Positions 1-8,370 of a stretch of DNA of 64,000 nt are shown here, piece by piece. Under the pieces are notes generated by a model that was given only the letters and a program-made list of their open reading frames with translations, was not told the DNA's origin and did not search any database. Source of the DNA: Clostridium sp. SY8519 (GTDB lineage: Bacteria > Bacillota > Clostridia > Lachnospirales > Lachnospiraceae); the NCBI RefSeq assembly GCF_000270305.1, contig NC_015737.1, positions 1,364,501-1,428,500 on the forward strand. The letters run 5' to 3'. The translations under genes were made by a program, and so were the position numbers. Every line of letters begins with the position of its first letter. The first letter of the stretch is position 1.

Positions 1-1
1 A

Positions 2-430
2 CCTGATGAAGTATTCCTGTCAGGAGAGCCGGTTTTGACACCGATACCTGTTGAAGAAGAAATATCGAGCCTTTCTGCGATCCTGCTCGATGAGACCTAT
101 TATGCCTTCCTCAGTGATGGAAGAATAGTTATAGACGGAGTGCCGGTGCTGGAGGTTAAGCATCTGATCCCATTTAAGGCGAAAGCATATATAGATAATG
201 TTATGCGTAAAGAAAACGGAGGGCAGATTGACAGCAAGAATATCAGGAAACATAAAAATGATGTCTTCCGACTATTGTTGATGTTGTCTGATAATGAAAC
301 TGAACTGCTGCTGCCGGAAGCCATCAGAAAAGATATGCTGTTATTCGTGAGCATGATGACTGATGAACAGGTAGATGTGAAGGCGCTCGGAGGAGGCCGT
401 CTTACAAAAAAACCTGCTTGTCAGATTTAA
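2..430 (+). CDS. C-terminal part of an uncharacterised protein, cut by the left window edge
   Basis: The frame is open from the first complete codon of the window, so the gene begins upstream. A TTG at 35 is an internal codon rather than a convincing start, because no ribosome binding site precedes it. The visible 142 residues are soluble, with a Leu/Ile-rich first half, then a segment reading HLIPFKAKAYIDN followed by a lysine-rich KNIRKHKNDVFRL stretch. This resembles the C-terminal part of small nucleotidyltransferase-like (AbiEii-type) proteins of Firmicutes, where a similar Lys/His-rich helix follows the catalytic half. That assignment is from memory of the family and the catalytic N-terminus is not in view, so the function stays open. 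The next gene starts about 110 bases on. Confidence 0.55.
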   Translation, partial: PDEVFLSGEPVLTPIPVEEEISSLSAILLDETYYAFLSDGRIVIDGVPVLEVKHLIPFKAKAYIDNVMRKENGGQIDSKNIRKHKNDVFRLLLMLSDNETELLLPEAIRKDMLLFVSMMTDEQVDVKALGGGRLTKKPACQI

Positions 431-540
431 AAATACTTATGGACTCTCAGATTAGTCAGCAATTCTTTTCGATGTTAATTTGCGTTGCTTGAAGAATGGC
501 AGATGTTCCTTTACCTTGAAAACAGAGGAAAGGAAGGTGA

Positions 541-1182
541 TTGATAGTGATGCTCAATCAAAATATTAAAACAATCAGAAAGAATAAAGGTTACACACAG
601 GAAGACCTTGCCAACCGGCTGCATGTGACGCGGCAGACAATTTCAAAATGGGAGAAGGGGTATTCCGTACCGGATGCTGATATGCTTTCCAGACTTGCAG
701 ATGAGCTGGAGGTCTCAGCCAGTGAACTTCTTGGCGGTGAAGCGATAACAGCTGAAAAGAGTGATGCGGTGGTAGAGCAGCTGTCAAGGATCAATGAGCA
801 GCTTAGCATAAGAAACCGCCGGGCCAAACGCATCTGGAAGACAATAATCATAGCGGCTGTCATAATATTCATTGTTATACCTTTAGCCGTTACCGTTCCC
901 GGTTTAATATTGTATTCTTCGCATACAGGTGAATCAACCGGGATCGGGATAACTGAGTGGAACATATCAGTGGATGGAAAAAACTACGAATATGAGATCA
1001 GATACGACAAAAACTACAATATAGAATCCCGTTCAAGCGAAGGAGATCCTGTGATTGATGAAGGGCTGAACCTTGACTCTTATCATGATGCAAATAAAGT
1101 TAAGAAGGCGATTGAATCGTACGTTGAAGACAAGTGCGGAACATTTACAAGTGAGACAAAGGGGAGGGAACTGAAGGAATAG
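541..1182 (+). CDS. XRE-family helix-turn-helix regulator with a membrane anchor
   Basis: Residues 5-60 form a Cro/C1-type DNA-binding domain (IRKNKGYTQEDLANRL, then TRQTISKWEKG, with the usual acidic SVPDADML continuation). A basic stretch (RNRRAKRIWK) leads into one transmembrane segment at about residues 100-125, and the last 85 residues would lie outside the membrane. This layout, an N-terminal HTH in the cytosol tied to an extracytoplasmic domain, is common in Firmicutes and is thought to sense an envelope signal; the ligand is unknown. The start is either TTG 541 or ATG 550; the purine-rich AGGAAAGGAAGG just upstream could serve either. A terminator follows, and a related but broken gene lies next to it. 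Confidence 0.8.
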   Translation: MIVMLNQNIKTIRKNKGYTQEDLANRLHVTRQTISKWEKGYSVPDADMLSRLADELEVSASELLGGEAITAEKSDAVVEQLSRINEQLSIRNRRAKRIWKTIIIAAVIIFIVIPLAVTVPGLILYSSHTGESTGIGITEWNISVDGKNYEYEIRYDKNYNIESRSSEGDPVIDEGLNLDSYHDANKVKKAIESYVEDKCGTFTSETKGRELKE

Positions 1183-1227
1183 AGAAGAGGCATTCTGCAC
1201 GTGCAAATAGTGATCAGAACTGATATT

Positions 1228-1256
1228 GCGGAGGTCATTCCGGCTTCCGCTTTTCA
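1228..1256 (+). terminator. Stem-loop terminator after the first XRE gene
   Basis: GCGGAGGT pairs with GCTTCCGC, allowing G-U pairs, and TTTT follows. An almost identical hairpin ends the second XRE gene at 2229, so the whole gene-plus-terminator unit appears duplicated. Confidence 0.6.
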
Positions 1257-1375
1257 ATATTAAAGGGATTTCTGTGCAGAAATTGCTTTTAAGTGCATAA
1301 AAATTATTGATGCAAAACGATTCTTGCTTTATAAAATCCCGAAAAACATCTATCATTAATGATGAGGTAATTGAT

Positions 1376-2201
1376 ATGACGTTGGGTAAAAAGATTACAA
1401 AAATCCGAAAAAAACATGGGATGAATCAACAGCAGTTTGCTGAAAAGTTCCATGTTACGCGGCAAACTGTTTCGAACTGGGAAAATGATAAAACTATCCG
1501 GACATATCTGTCTTGAAAATGATCAGCGATGAATATGATCTGTCTTTCGACTTCTTGCTTAAAGAAGATGAATCTTTTATCAAGAATGTTGATGATACAA
1601 AGAAGAAGCTGACTGTTTTCCGGAAGGTTCTTTTGCTATCTCTTATTATCCTTGCGACTGTAATAGTCGGTTTCTTTGTGCTTTTGCATGCCGCATTTCA
1701 ACCGACACCAGATGGAAAAAGATTAACAGCGATACCACGATTAGAATGTTGATAGACTTGCCGGAAGCAACGCCGTCGAGGGCTATTACTTATACCACAG
1801 ACATGAAAAGCGATAACAGTGGATATACGAGAGAGATAGAAAAGTATGAGAAAAAAACAAGAGGCGGCGTTGAAGGAGACATACCGGGCATAATTCTGAA
1901 GAACGATCCGGTAATAAGAATCCATTTTCAGGATCAGAATTATAACGATATAGCTCCAGAGCAAATCGTAAACGTTGATGCTGATATCACCAATATAATC
2001 AGCGATAGCCAAAATAAAAAGCACGCCGATCTGAAATATGATTATAGAGATGGTTATCTCGTAATAGGTCCGGGGCAAATCGATTATGCGATGGAAGACG
2101 AGTCAGGGGAGATATGGAGTGACGTTTCTATCGTAGTGGTGTACGTGTCTGCAGGGAGAGAATATACAAGCGTTACAACACTGACGGTACTTGATAAATG
2201 A
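1376..2201 (+). pseudogene. Second XRE/membrane regulator, broken by two single-base frameshifts
   Basis: The reading frame starts at ATG 1376 with a GAGG upstream and encodes a Cro/C1 HTH (KITKIRKKHGMNQQQFAEKF, TRQTVSNWENDK). Near 1494 it runs into a stop. Adding one base at AAAACT-ATCCGG restores the family continuation (YPDISVLKMISDEYDLSFD), which then reads through a transmembrane helix at about 1600-1690. At the A5 run 1716-1720 the frame is lost again; one extra A restores reading into a 150-residue outer domain ending at 2201. Domain order and terminator match the gene at 541, so the two are tandem paralogues. Both lesions are one-base losses next to or within short runs, so they may be true decay or sequencing error. 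Confidence 0.75.
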
Positions 2202-2228
2202 TATTGGATCACAGCTTGATATTACATG

Positions 2229-2256
2229 GCGGAGGTCATTACGGCTTCCGCTTTTT
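2229..2256 (+). terminator. Terminator after the broken XRE gene
   Basis: GCGGAGGT and GCTTCCGC form the same stem as at 1228, here followed by TTTTT. It directly abuts the IS66 end at 2258. Confidence 0.6.
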
Positions 2257-2257
2257 C

Positions 2258-2345
2258 GTAAACGTCAAATCGTACGCCTAGGCAAGCAGCCGCAAATCTG
2301 AGATACTCTGGAAAACTCACAAAACTACAAGTTTTTCAAAGGAGC
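2258..2345 (+). repeat. Terminal segment of an old IS66-type element
   Basis: It begins GTAAACGTCAAATC and continues for about 80 bases nearly identical to the reverse complement of 7545-7625, the tnpA-side end of the complete-length IS66 copy. It therefore marks the left end of a second IS66-type element lying in the plus orientation, with its tnpA fragment starting at 2711. Confidence 0.8.
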
Positions 2346-2465
2346 TTCCTGTATGATTCAAATATAGGGATTCGACAGAAAGCAGGTGAAAGAAAAGATA
2401 CCTCAATGTAATATAAGGTTTGCTGACCCACCACAGTTAGCGAAACCATTACAAGACAGAGAGAC

Positions 2466-2692
2466 GACATATGCTGCCAGCTTCTGGATCACACCTTCTT
2501 TGCGAGCGGAGAAATGGACCGCATCAATGAACACGATCGGATATACTGCTGACAGCGGGCGGTTCTGCCATTCCTCGATCTTAGGAAGCAGTTTGTCTGT
2601 AATATCAGATACCATGCCTTCACTGATTTCAAAGCCATAGATATCTTCGATCGTTTCTGAAATCTGACGTGTTGTCATGCCTTTCGCATAGA
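2466..2692 (-). pseudogene. Internal fragment of an IS256-type transposase
   Basis: The minus strand encodes about 75 residues (YAKGMTTRQISETIEDIYGF through FIDAVHFSARKEGV to AYVV) that align with residues 125-200 of the complete IS256 transposase at 2945, with several substitutions. It includes the region of the first DDE aspartate (VFIDAVHF) but has neither the N-terminus nor the rest of the catalytic domain. It sits inside the old IS66 element, in the opposite orientation, between its terminal segment and its tnpA, so it is debris from an earlier insertion of a related but distinct IS256 element. Confidence 0.75.
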
Positions 2693-2710
2693 GTGGGGGG
2701 GTACAAACTT

Positions 2711-2866
2711 TTGGACCAGATCACACATAAGGTACGCGATCAGCACTGGCTGAGGGTTATCCAGGAATGCAAAGCCAGCGGACTGACCCGCAGAGAATGG
2801 TGCCAGCAGAACGGAATCAGCACCAAGACATTTTATTATCACCAGAGAAAACGAGCCTATGAAATA
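2711..2866 (+). pseudogene. tnpA: 5' part of IS66 tnpA, split by the IS256 insertion
   Basis: The frame from TTG 2711 encodes LDQITHKVRDQHWLRVIQEC and then REWCQQNGISTKTFYYHQRK, the N-terminal helix-turn-helix part of the IS66 accessory protein TnpA. It aligns with the start of the intact TnpA at 7137-7529 (DQSTHEVRLAHWKEVV). The frame stops shortly after entering the IS256 left end near 2866; the remainder of the gene resumes at 4356 on the other side. The natural start region was lost at the junction with the IS256 fragment. Confidence 0.75.
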
Positions 2867-4352
2867 ATCTCTGTAAAAATGAATACTTAATCGTATTATC
2901 CAGGTCTTCTATGATAAAATCAAATTTATAGGAGGCCTTTGATTATGGCAAACAAAAAGCGAAATGTCTACAAACCGAAACCCATGACAGAAAACAAAAG
3001 AAATATCATCCAGGGACTGTTTGAAGAGTACGATATCGAAACAGCGGATGATATTCAGGACGCCCTGAAAGATCTGCTGTCCGGAACGATCCAGGAAATG
3101 CTGGAAGCTGAAATGGACAACCACCTTGGCTACGAAAAGTATGAGCGTTCTTCCGAACCAAATGATCGAAACGGAACAAAGTCCAAAGGCGTCCGCAGTA
3201 AATATGGTGAGTTTGAGGTAGATGTCCCACAGGACCGGCAAAGCACCTTTTCCCCTAAAGTCCTTCCGAAACGTAAAAAAGATATTTCGTCAATCGATGA
3301 AAAAATCATATCCATGTACGCAAAGGGAATGTCCACACGTCAGATTTCGGATACGATCGAAGACATTTATGGCTTCGAGGTGAGTGAAGGCATGGTCTCT
3401 GATATTACCGACAAGTTGCTGCCCAAAATTGAAGAATGGCAGAACCGGCCGCTCTCCGCAGTATATCCGATCGTTTTTATTGATGCGGTTCATTTTTCTG
3501 TTCGTGATGACGGCGTGATACGAAAACTTGCTGCCTATGTTGTCTTGGGAATCAATGATGAAGGCAAAAAAGAAATCCTAACGATTGTGATTGGCGAAAA
3601 TGAAAGCAGCAAATACTGGCTGAGTGTATTAAATAGCTTAAAAAACCGTGGGATACAGGATATCTTGATCCTTTGTTCCGATGGTCTGACGGGAATTAAG
3701 GATGCCATCAGCACTGCCTTTCCTCAAACAGAACAGCAGCGCTGTATTGTCCATATGGTGCGTAATACGTTGAAATATGTCGCGAACAAGGACATGAAAG
3801 CATTTGCCAAGGACCTAAAGACGATTTATACAGCTGCGGATGAAAAGGCCGCGCTGGAGCAGGTTGACCGCGTAACAGAAAAATGGTCCGGTCAGTATCC
3901 CCATGCCATGAACCGCTGGCATGAAAACTGGGATGCGATTTCGCCTATTTTTAAATTTTCGAAAGACGTGCGGATGGCTTTCTATACGACAAATGCGATC
4001 GAATCCTTAAATTCGTCGTTCCGCCGACTGAACCGGCAGCGCAGCGTTTTCCCGAGTTCCCAAGCCTTGCTAAAAGCTTTATATTTATCATCCTTCGAAA
4101 TATGCAAAAAATGGACGATGCCGATCCGGAACTGGGGCAGAGTCCGCGGAGAATTATCGATCATGTATCCGGAACGGATGCCTGAATAACAAAAATCCGT
4201 TGGCAGGTAAAGGTTGAAATGCACGCCTGACGGAGTCGGGTGCCCTTGACATGCCTGTGGATTTCTGTTAGATAGTAACCAAGGGCTGAACAGCAGGTTC
4301 TGCCGTCCAGCCCTCAATAATTATCATAGAAAATCTTATTTACAGAGAATTA
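2864..4352 (+). mobile_element. IS256-family insertion sequence
   Basis: One transposase gene of 414 codons is flanked by imperfect inverted repeats: AATAATCTCTGTAAA at 2864-2877 and, read in reverse complement, AATAATTCTCTGTAAA ending near 4352. About 1.49 kb in total, normal for the family. The element separates two halves of an IS66 tnpA, which supports a real insertion. I could not find a matching target-site duplication of 8-9 bases, so later rearrangement is possible. Confidence 0.8.
2945..4189 (+). CDS. IS256-family DDE transposase, complete
   Basis: Translation most likely starts at ATG 2945 (MANKKRNVYKPKP), about ten bases after GGAGG; an upstream in-frame TTG at 2939 is less likely. 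The 414-residue length fits the family. Visible landmarks are the N-terminal DNA-binding part with EMDNHLGYEKYERS, the RNG.KSKGVRSKYGE segment, then the catalytic core with FIDAVHF (first Asp), LILCSDGLTGI (second Asp) and the terminal FYTTNAIESLNSSFRRLN (Glu). All three acidic residues are present, so the enzyme may be active. It copies itself through a circular intermediate in known relatives. It is transcribed in the same direction as the IS66 tnpA it interrupts. Confidence 0.93.
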   Translation: MANKKRNVYKPKPMTENKRNIIQGLFEEYDIETADDIQDALKDLLSGTIQEMLEAEMDNHLGYEKYERSSEPNDRNGTKSKGVRSKYGEFEVDVPQDRQSTFSPKVLPKRKKDISSIDEKIISMYAKGMSTRQISDTIEDIYGFEVSEGMVSDITDKLLPKIEEWQNRPLSAVYPIVFIDAVHFSVRDDGVIRKLAAYVVLGINDEGKKEILTIVIGENESSKYWLSVLNSLKNRGIQDILILCSDGLTGIKDAISTAFPQTEQQRCIVHMVRNTLKYVANKDMKAFAKDLKTIYTAADEKAALEQVDRVTEKWSGQYPHAMNRWHENWDAISPIFKFSKDVRMAFYTTNAIESLNSSFRRLNRQRSVFPSSQALLKALYLSSFEICKKWTMPIRNWGRVRGELSIMYPERMPE

Positions 4353-4355
4353 TTC

Positions 4356-4622
4356 ACACGCCCGAGAAAACTGAGACAAGAAGCATATTTCCAAAAAGAA
4401 GAAAAAATTTCCTGCGGAAAGTTTCCGGCCCTGCAGAACTTAGAGTTTGCAGAGATCGCTCTTCCCACGTCTGCGCCGACTGGCGATCATTCAGAAAATC
4501 GTGGTGAGGCATTTCAACCGGATGCTGTCATTCGAAAAGATGCCTTAACTATTGAAATTTCAAATCATACTTCCAAAACAGTTTTAGAGTTTATTCGGGC
4601 GGTGATTACACATGCTCCATGA
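4356..4622 (+). pseudogene. tnpA: 3' part of IS66 tnpA
   Basis: The frame reads RKLRQEAYFQKEE and ends QPDAVIRKDALTIEISNHTS then EFIRAVITHAP and a stop at 4622. The intact TnpA at 7137-7529 has the matching ending (RPDAVIRIGSVAVALSN ... IIKAVDPAC). It has no start of its own because the IS256 element separates it from the 5' part at 2711-2866. Its last 11 bases overlap the start of the tnpB fragment, the usual arrangement in IS66 elements. Confidence 0.75.
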
Positions 4623-4827
4623 ACTTCCCTCGATCAAAAAAATCTATATCGCATGTGGGAAGACAGATTTAAGAAAGGGCATTGACGGACTTGCAACGAT
4701 CGTGAAAGAACATTTTCAATTAGATCCTTTTCAAAAAAACATTCTTTTTCTCTTTTGCGGTGGGCGCATGGATCGGTTTAAAGGACTGGTCTGGGAAGGC
4801 GATGGATTTCTCCTGCTTTATAAGTAA
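4612..4827 (+). pseudogene. tnpB: IS66 TnpB, truncated at the C-terminus
   Basis: The 71 residues match the first 60 percent of IS66 TnpB: IKKIYIACGKTDLRKGIDGL, LDPFQKNILFLFCGG and FKGLVWEGDGFLLLYK. TnpB proteins are normally about 115-120 residues and continue with a KRLE...WPR segment, seen in the other copy. Here the frame ends at a TAA created where the inverted repeat GTAAACGTC of the second IS66 element begins (4824). The gene was therefore cut by that insertion or by recombination at the IS end. Confidence 0.85.
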
Positions 4828-4874
4828 ACGTCAAATCATCCGCCACCGCCCAAAGTAAGGCAGCTGACCATCTG

Positions 4875-6520
4875 TCAGATGCTTTTCTTATGGCATCTTT
4901 CCGGAAGGCTGTCCGACCATGGCAGCAGTGGATCCAGATCATCCGGATCTATCGTTCCATCTTCATCTGCCAGCTCCGGCAGTTTCTCCAGCAGATCATC
5001 CAGGTAATAATAAATGTTCAACTGGTTCCGTTTCGCTGTCTCTACAATCGAGTAGATCACTGCGCTGGCGTCTGCGCCTTTCACGGAATTGATTATTACC
5101 CAGTTCTTCCTGCCGATTGTAAATGGACGGATAGCTCTTTCAGATGCTGAATTGTCCATCGGGACATTTCCATCTGTCAGGAAGACCCGCAGATATTTCT
5201 CCTGCTTCAAGCAGTATTGAATTCCGTCTCCGGCTTTCCCTCCCGGAAGGACCTCCGTCCCTGACTGCAGTTCTTTCAGCCACGCAAAGAAGTCGTCAAC
5301 GAGCGGTCCGATCTGTTTCTTACGTTCGCTGAGTCTTTCTTCTGCACTGAGGCTTCCCAGTGTGTTTTCTATGTCATACATCTTCGCGGTCCGCTTCAGA
5401 GCCTGCCCTGCAATTGTACCAGCCGCACCTGCTTTGTCATTCTTCTTCAGCGCTTTGACGGCATCTGCAAAGAACCTTCTGCCATGCACCCAGCAGTTCG
5501 CATTTGTAAATCCCGGGATCAGCTTCTCCAGCATGTGGTACTGCTGCAGGCCGTCTGTCTCGACAACGCCATGATAGTCTCCAAGGAATGCCTGCGGATA
5601 TTTGTGGTCCCGTCCCCTGCAGTACTGATAAAGGACGATCTGCCGGTCCCTGCTGAACTGTCCCGACCGGTACACCCACATGAAGTTCTTGTGTCCGGCG
5701 GAACTTTTCCTGTCAGCCGGATCAGAAGGATCCTTGTCATGGATCACCTGGCAGGTGGTTTCATCCGCCTGTATCACCGGCAGCTTTAAGAGTTCTTCCT
5801 TCAGCCTTTCCCATACAGGTGTCAGATATTTCTGCGAAACACTTATCGTCCAGTTGCCATTGTCTGCCGGGATATCTTTATCCCGTTGGCTCTGAACTGC
5901 TGCTCCATCCGGTACAGCGGCATTGCGTTGGTGTACTTGCCATTCAGGATTGCCGCTTCAAGGGAATGGGTGACTACCGAGTTACGCAGCAGGTCTTTCG
6001 GACGATCAGCCCTCAAGAATTCATCCTGTCTGTCGCCGTCTGTTCCGACTTCCACATCCACTTCATGGTCTTCCACGGTATATCTGGCAGGTTCGCATCT
6101 TACCCGGATATATCTGTCGGATTTCATCCTCCGCCAGCACCCCGCACCGAAGAAGGCATCCAGCTGTTCATCTGTCAGGACATGGTGATGAGGTTCCTGC
6201 GGAAGGTCTTTGAAGTCCTCCTCACGCTGGCCTTTCTTACGCTTTTTTCTGACAGAGAGAACGACTTCATCTCCGGACGGTTCTTCTGCTTCGGGATTAC
6301 TGAGTGCTTCTGCTTCGTTGAACAGTGACATCTGTCCCTCGATCTGGTCAAGCTTCTCTGTCTTCCTGCCGAAGCGGTGCGCACTGGCAAGCCTGATCTG
6401 CTCCGTAAGAGCTTCCATGTTTTTATTGAGCATTTCCATCTGGTCCTGCAGTGAGACATATATGGATATGATCTGCTCTTTGCTGAATCCTTCCAGCTGT
6501 TCGGGTGAAAGCTTTTCCAT
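4875..6520 (-). pseudogene. tnpC: IS66 transposase TnpC, one frameshift
   Basis: The N-terminal part (6520 down to 5843) has the IS66 leader: a coiled coil with LASAHRFGRKTEKLDQIEGQ, a zinc-finger region and an ending ANGIKISRQTMA. The C-terminal part (5777 down to 4875) has the DDE core: VIQADETTCQV, VETDGLQQY and the closing VPMDNSASERAIRPFTIGRK, plus the C-terminal IS66 tail. Between them, adding one A at about 5854 (GCAA-CTGG to GCAAACTGG on the minus strand) restores ANWTISVSQKYLTP and joins the halves into one protein of about 548 residues. The gene is otherwise intact, so this is either a very recent lesion or a sequencing error. Confidence 0.88.
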
Positions 6521-6790
6521 AGAGAACCGTCCTTTCTGGTAATTATTATACGGAAAAGTACGGTTTCAGGCCACTTCCCTGAAGAACAGTATTCGTCATA
6601 ATGCCTATGGATATATGCTGTTGTAAGCGTATCTGGGAGCCTGTATCTGCAGGTTTCTCTGGTGCTTCCGGAGCATCAGGAAGGCCTCATGCGTTACCTC
6701 AGTGCCTTACCGGAACAGTCTGATTCAGCCGTAATACGCTGAAATGTCTGCCATTTCAGGCTCTGAAATTTCTCTGTTCTGCACAAAAAT

Positions 6791-7147
6791 TTATGTTACT
6801 CCCCGGGGATGAACCTCCCGGATTTTCGGCTTTATCGGATTCAGTCCCAGCATCAGCATCTGGTACTGTTCACGGCTGATCTCCTTTGCCTCCTCCGGCG
6901 TCCTCGGCCAGGAGAAGGATCCCTGTTCCAGCCTCTTGTACAGAAGCAGGAATCCTGTCCCTTCCCAGAGAAGGCCCTTGATCCGGTCACACCGTTTGCC
7001 GCAGAAGAGAAACAGCACATCCTTCTGGAACGGGTTCAGGTCAAATGTTGTCCCGACGATCTGTGCCAGTCCGTCAATCCCTTTCCTCAGGTCCGTATAG
7101 CCACAGGCGATATAGATTTTCTTTACACCGGCCGCCTCAGCAAGCAG
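6791..7147 (-). CDS. tnpB: IS66 TnpB accessory protein (no canonical start codon)
   Basis: The frame encodes VKKIYIACGYTDLRKGIDGL, NPFQKDVLFLFCGKRCDRIK, LLYKRLEQGSFSWPR and the closing NPIKPKIREVHPRG, the full IS66 TnpB pattern and length (about 118 residues). TnpB is required for transposition in studied IS66 elements, role unclear. No ATG, GTG or TTG lies before the conserved start; the nearest plausible initiators are CTG at 7147 or an ATC just before it, inside the end of tnpA. Overlap with the tnpA stop suggests translational coupling. The first good standard start is a GTG at 7018, far inside the domain. Confidence 0.8.
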   Translation of the reverse strand: MLAEAAGVKKIYIACGYTDLRKGIDGLAQIVGTTFDLNPFQKDVLFLFCGKRCDRIKGLLWEGTGFLLLYKRLEQGSFSWPRTPEEAKEISREQYQMLMLGLNPIKPKIREVHPRGVT

Positions 7148-7529
7148 GATCCACCGCCTTTATGATGCCGGCAATCAGTTCTTCTGAAGCGCTGTTGGAA
7201 AGCGCAACAGCTACGGAACCGATGCGGATGACTGCGTCAGGCCGGAACTCCTGTACAGAGTCCTCGGGAGATGGTTCCTTCTGGACAGGAATCTCTGCGA
7301 ACACCATTTCAGTGCGCTGATCCGAAACCGCTTTATCCGGAAGGCTCCGGCGTTTCATTTCTTCATATGCTTCAGAGCGGATTCTTCTCTGCCAGTAGTA
7401 ATACTGTTTTTCACTGATTCCGTTTTCCTTCATCCAGTCCTTTGCCGTCATACCTTCCGGTCTGGACTGGCACTGGGCGACCACCTCCTTCCAGTGGGCA
7501 AGTCTTACTTCATGTGTTGATTGATCCAT
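7137..7529 (-). CDS. tnpA: IS66 TnpA accessory protein
   Basis: A 130-residue protein starting MDQSTHEVRLAHWKEVV, with a helix-turn-helix-like N-terminus (AKDWMKENGISEKQYYYWQR) and the conserved ending RPDAVIRIGSVAVALSN. It is the first gene of the IS66 operon and overlaps tnpB. An AGGAGGACTC lies just upstream of the ATG. It appears intact, unlike the split copy at 2711/4356. Confidence 0.88.
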   Translation of the reverse strand: MDQSTHEVRLAHWKEVVAQCQSRPEGMTAKDWMKENGISEKQYYYWQRRIRSEAYEEMKRRSLPDKAVSDQRTEMVFAEIPVQKEPSPEDSVQEFRPDAVIRIGSVAVALSNSASEELIAGIIKAVDPAC

Positions 7530-7625
7530 CTCTGAGTCCTCCTCTGAAAAACCTGTAGTTTTGTGAGTTTTCCAGAGTATCTCAGAAATCCAGCCGCCTG
7601 ACTAGGCGTGCGATTTGACGTTTAC

Positions 7626-8323
7626 TTTCAATTGCCTACATTATTGAGTTTTCAAGATTCAATACACCTTTTGGTGTGGGAAGTTTTAGTTACTTAATCA
7701 TAAAAATTATTTTAATCTTACAGCCTATCGTAAAATCTACTGTAAACATCCAGAAAGGGAGAAAAAGGTAGGTATATCAAGCTTGATATTGCTTATCCCT
7801 GTTATTATCAAATATCATAAATAAATTCTGTACCAAGGATACAAACGGGAAAATCTATGATAGTGTTAAGATGGATGCTCGTTGGTATGGAGCAGAATAA
7901 ATATAATTGTGAATATTCTGAGATGCAGGGATACTGGCAATACGCCGATATTCCTGTTCGATTCTGCAGTTATTGCTAATCAGTTTTATTGAATTTACAC
8001 AAAACGAACTAATGTTCGGAAACACACTTGACGAATGAACAAATGTTCCATATAATTGAATCATCGCTACCGAAGTGCTAAACAAATAACCGCAGCGGCT
8101 GATTGATTTCCCTTTTGCCGCAGGCGATTCTGAATGCACCAATGAGCATATGATGCAGTGTGATCCGGGGAAGTCTAAATGACCGGGAGCCAGCATAGAA
8201 GTGAAGAAGCGGCGGAGGAGAACACGCAAGGAAATGGTGGGCATGTTCCGTTTCGATGTTCTGAAATCGGACCATCCACATTTTGTCAGTTGTTTCCGCT
8301 TTATATTTTTCACTTGAATACTT
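7626..8323. other. AT-rich stretch without a convincing gene; site of gene loss
   Basis: No frame here has a good start with a ribosome binding site and a recognisable product. A 152-codon minus-strand frame at 7855-8313 is low in credibility (no start signal, odd composition) and runs opposite to the only strong promoter. That promoter, at 8028-8056 with two LexA-type boxes, drives rightward into short broken frames such as one ending MMQCDPGKSK. I read the region as the scar between the IS cluster and the XRE/ImmA module, with the gene once served by the SOS promoter deleted. Confidence 0.5.
8005..8056 (+). promoter_or_regulatory. Promoter with two LexA (DinR-type) SOS boxes
   Basis: CGAACTAATGTTCG at 8005-8018 fits the Gram-positive SOS consensus CGAAC-N4-GTTCG exactly. 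A second box, GAACAAATGTTC at 8037-8048, lies in the 17-base spacer between TTGACG (8028-8033) and TATAAT (8051-8056). A repressor bound there would block RNA polymerase. No intact gene follows within 300 bases. Confidence 0.75.
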
Positions 8324-8352
8324 TTGTTAGCTTACAAGCTAACAAGTAATAG
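8324..8352 (+). promoter_or_regulatory. Promoter overlapped by a perfect palindrome, likely operator of the XRE gene
   Basis: GTTAGCTT-AC-AAGCTAAC (8326-8343) is a perfect 8+8 inverted repeat lying between a -35-like TTGTTA (8324-8329) and a -10-like TAATAG (8347-8352), spacing 17. It sits just before the XRE gene at 8371, the expected place for autorepression. Assignment to that protein is inference. Confidence 0.6.
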
Positions 8353-8370
8353 ATATAGAAAGGTGCAGCG

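Larger units (their letters stand above)
4824..7625 (-). mobile_element. IS66-family element, minus orientation
   Basis: About 2.8 kb bounded by inverted repeats GTAAACGTCAAATC at 4824 and its complement ending at 7625, with partial matching for a few bases beyond. On the minus strand it carries the standard IS66 trio tnpA, tnpB and tnpC. tnpC has a one-base frameshift. The 8 bases on either side (CTTTATAA and TTTCAATT) do not match, so no target duplication is seen; it may have arrived by recombination with the older IS66 copy that begins at 2258. About 270 bases between tnpC and tnpB (6521-6790) hold no gene that I can see. Confidence 0.85.

Noticed and set aside
2864..4352. Target-site duplication of the IS256 element
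   Set aside because: The flanks GAGCCTATG and CACACGCCC do not match at 8 or 9 bases.
7855..8313. A 152-codon minus-strand frame across the SOS promoter region
   Set aside because: No ribosome binding site, arbitrary composition and opposed by a well-formed plus-strand promoter.
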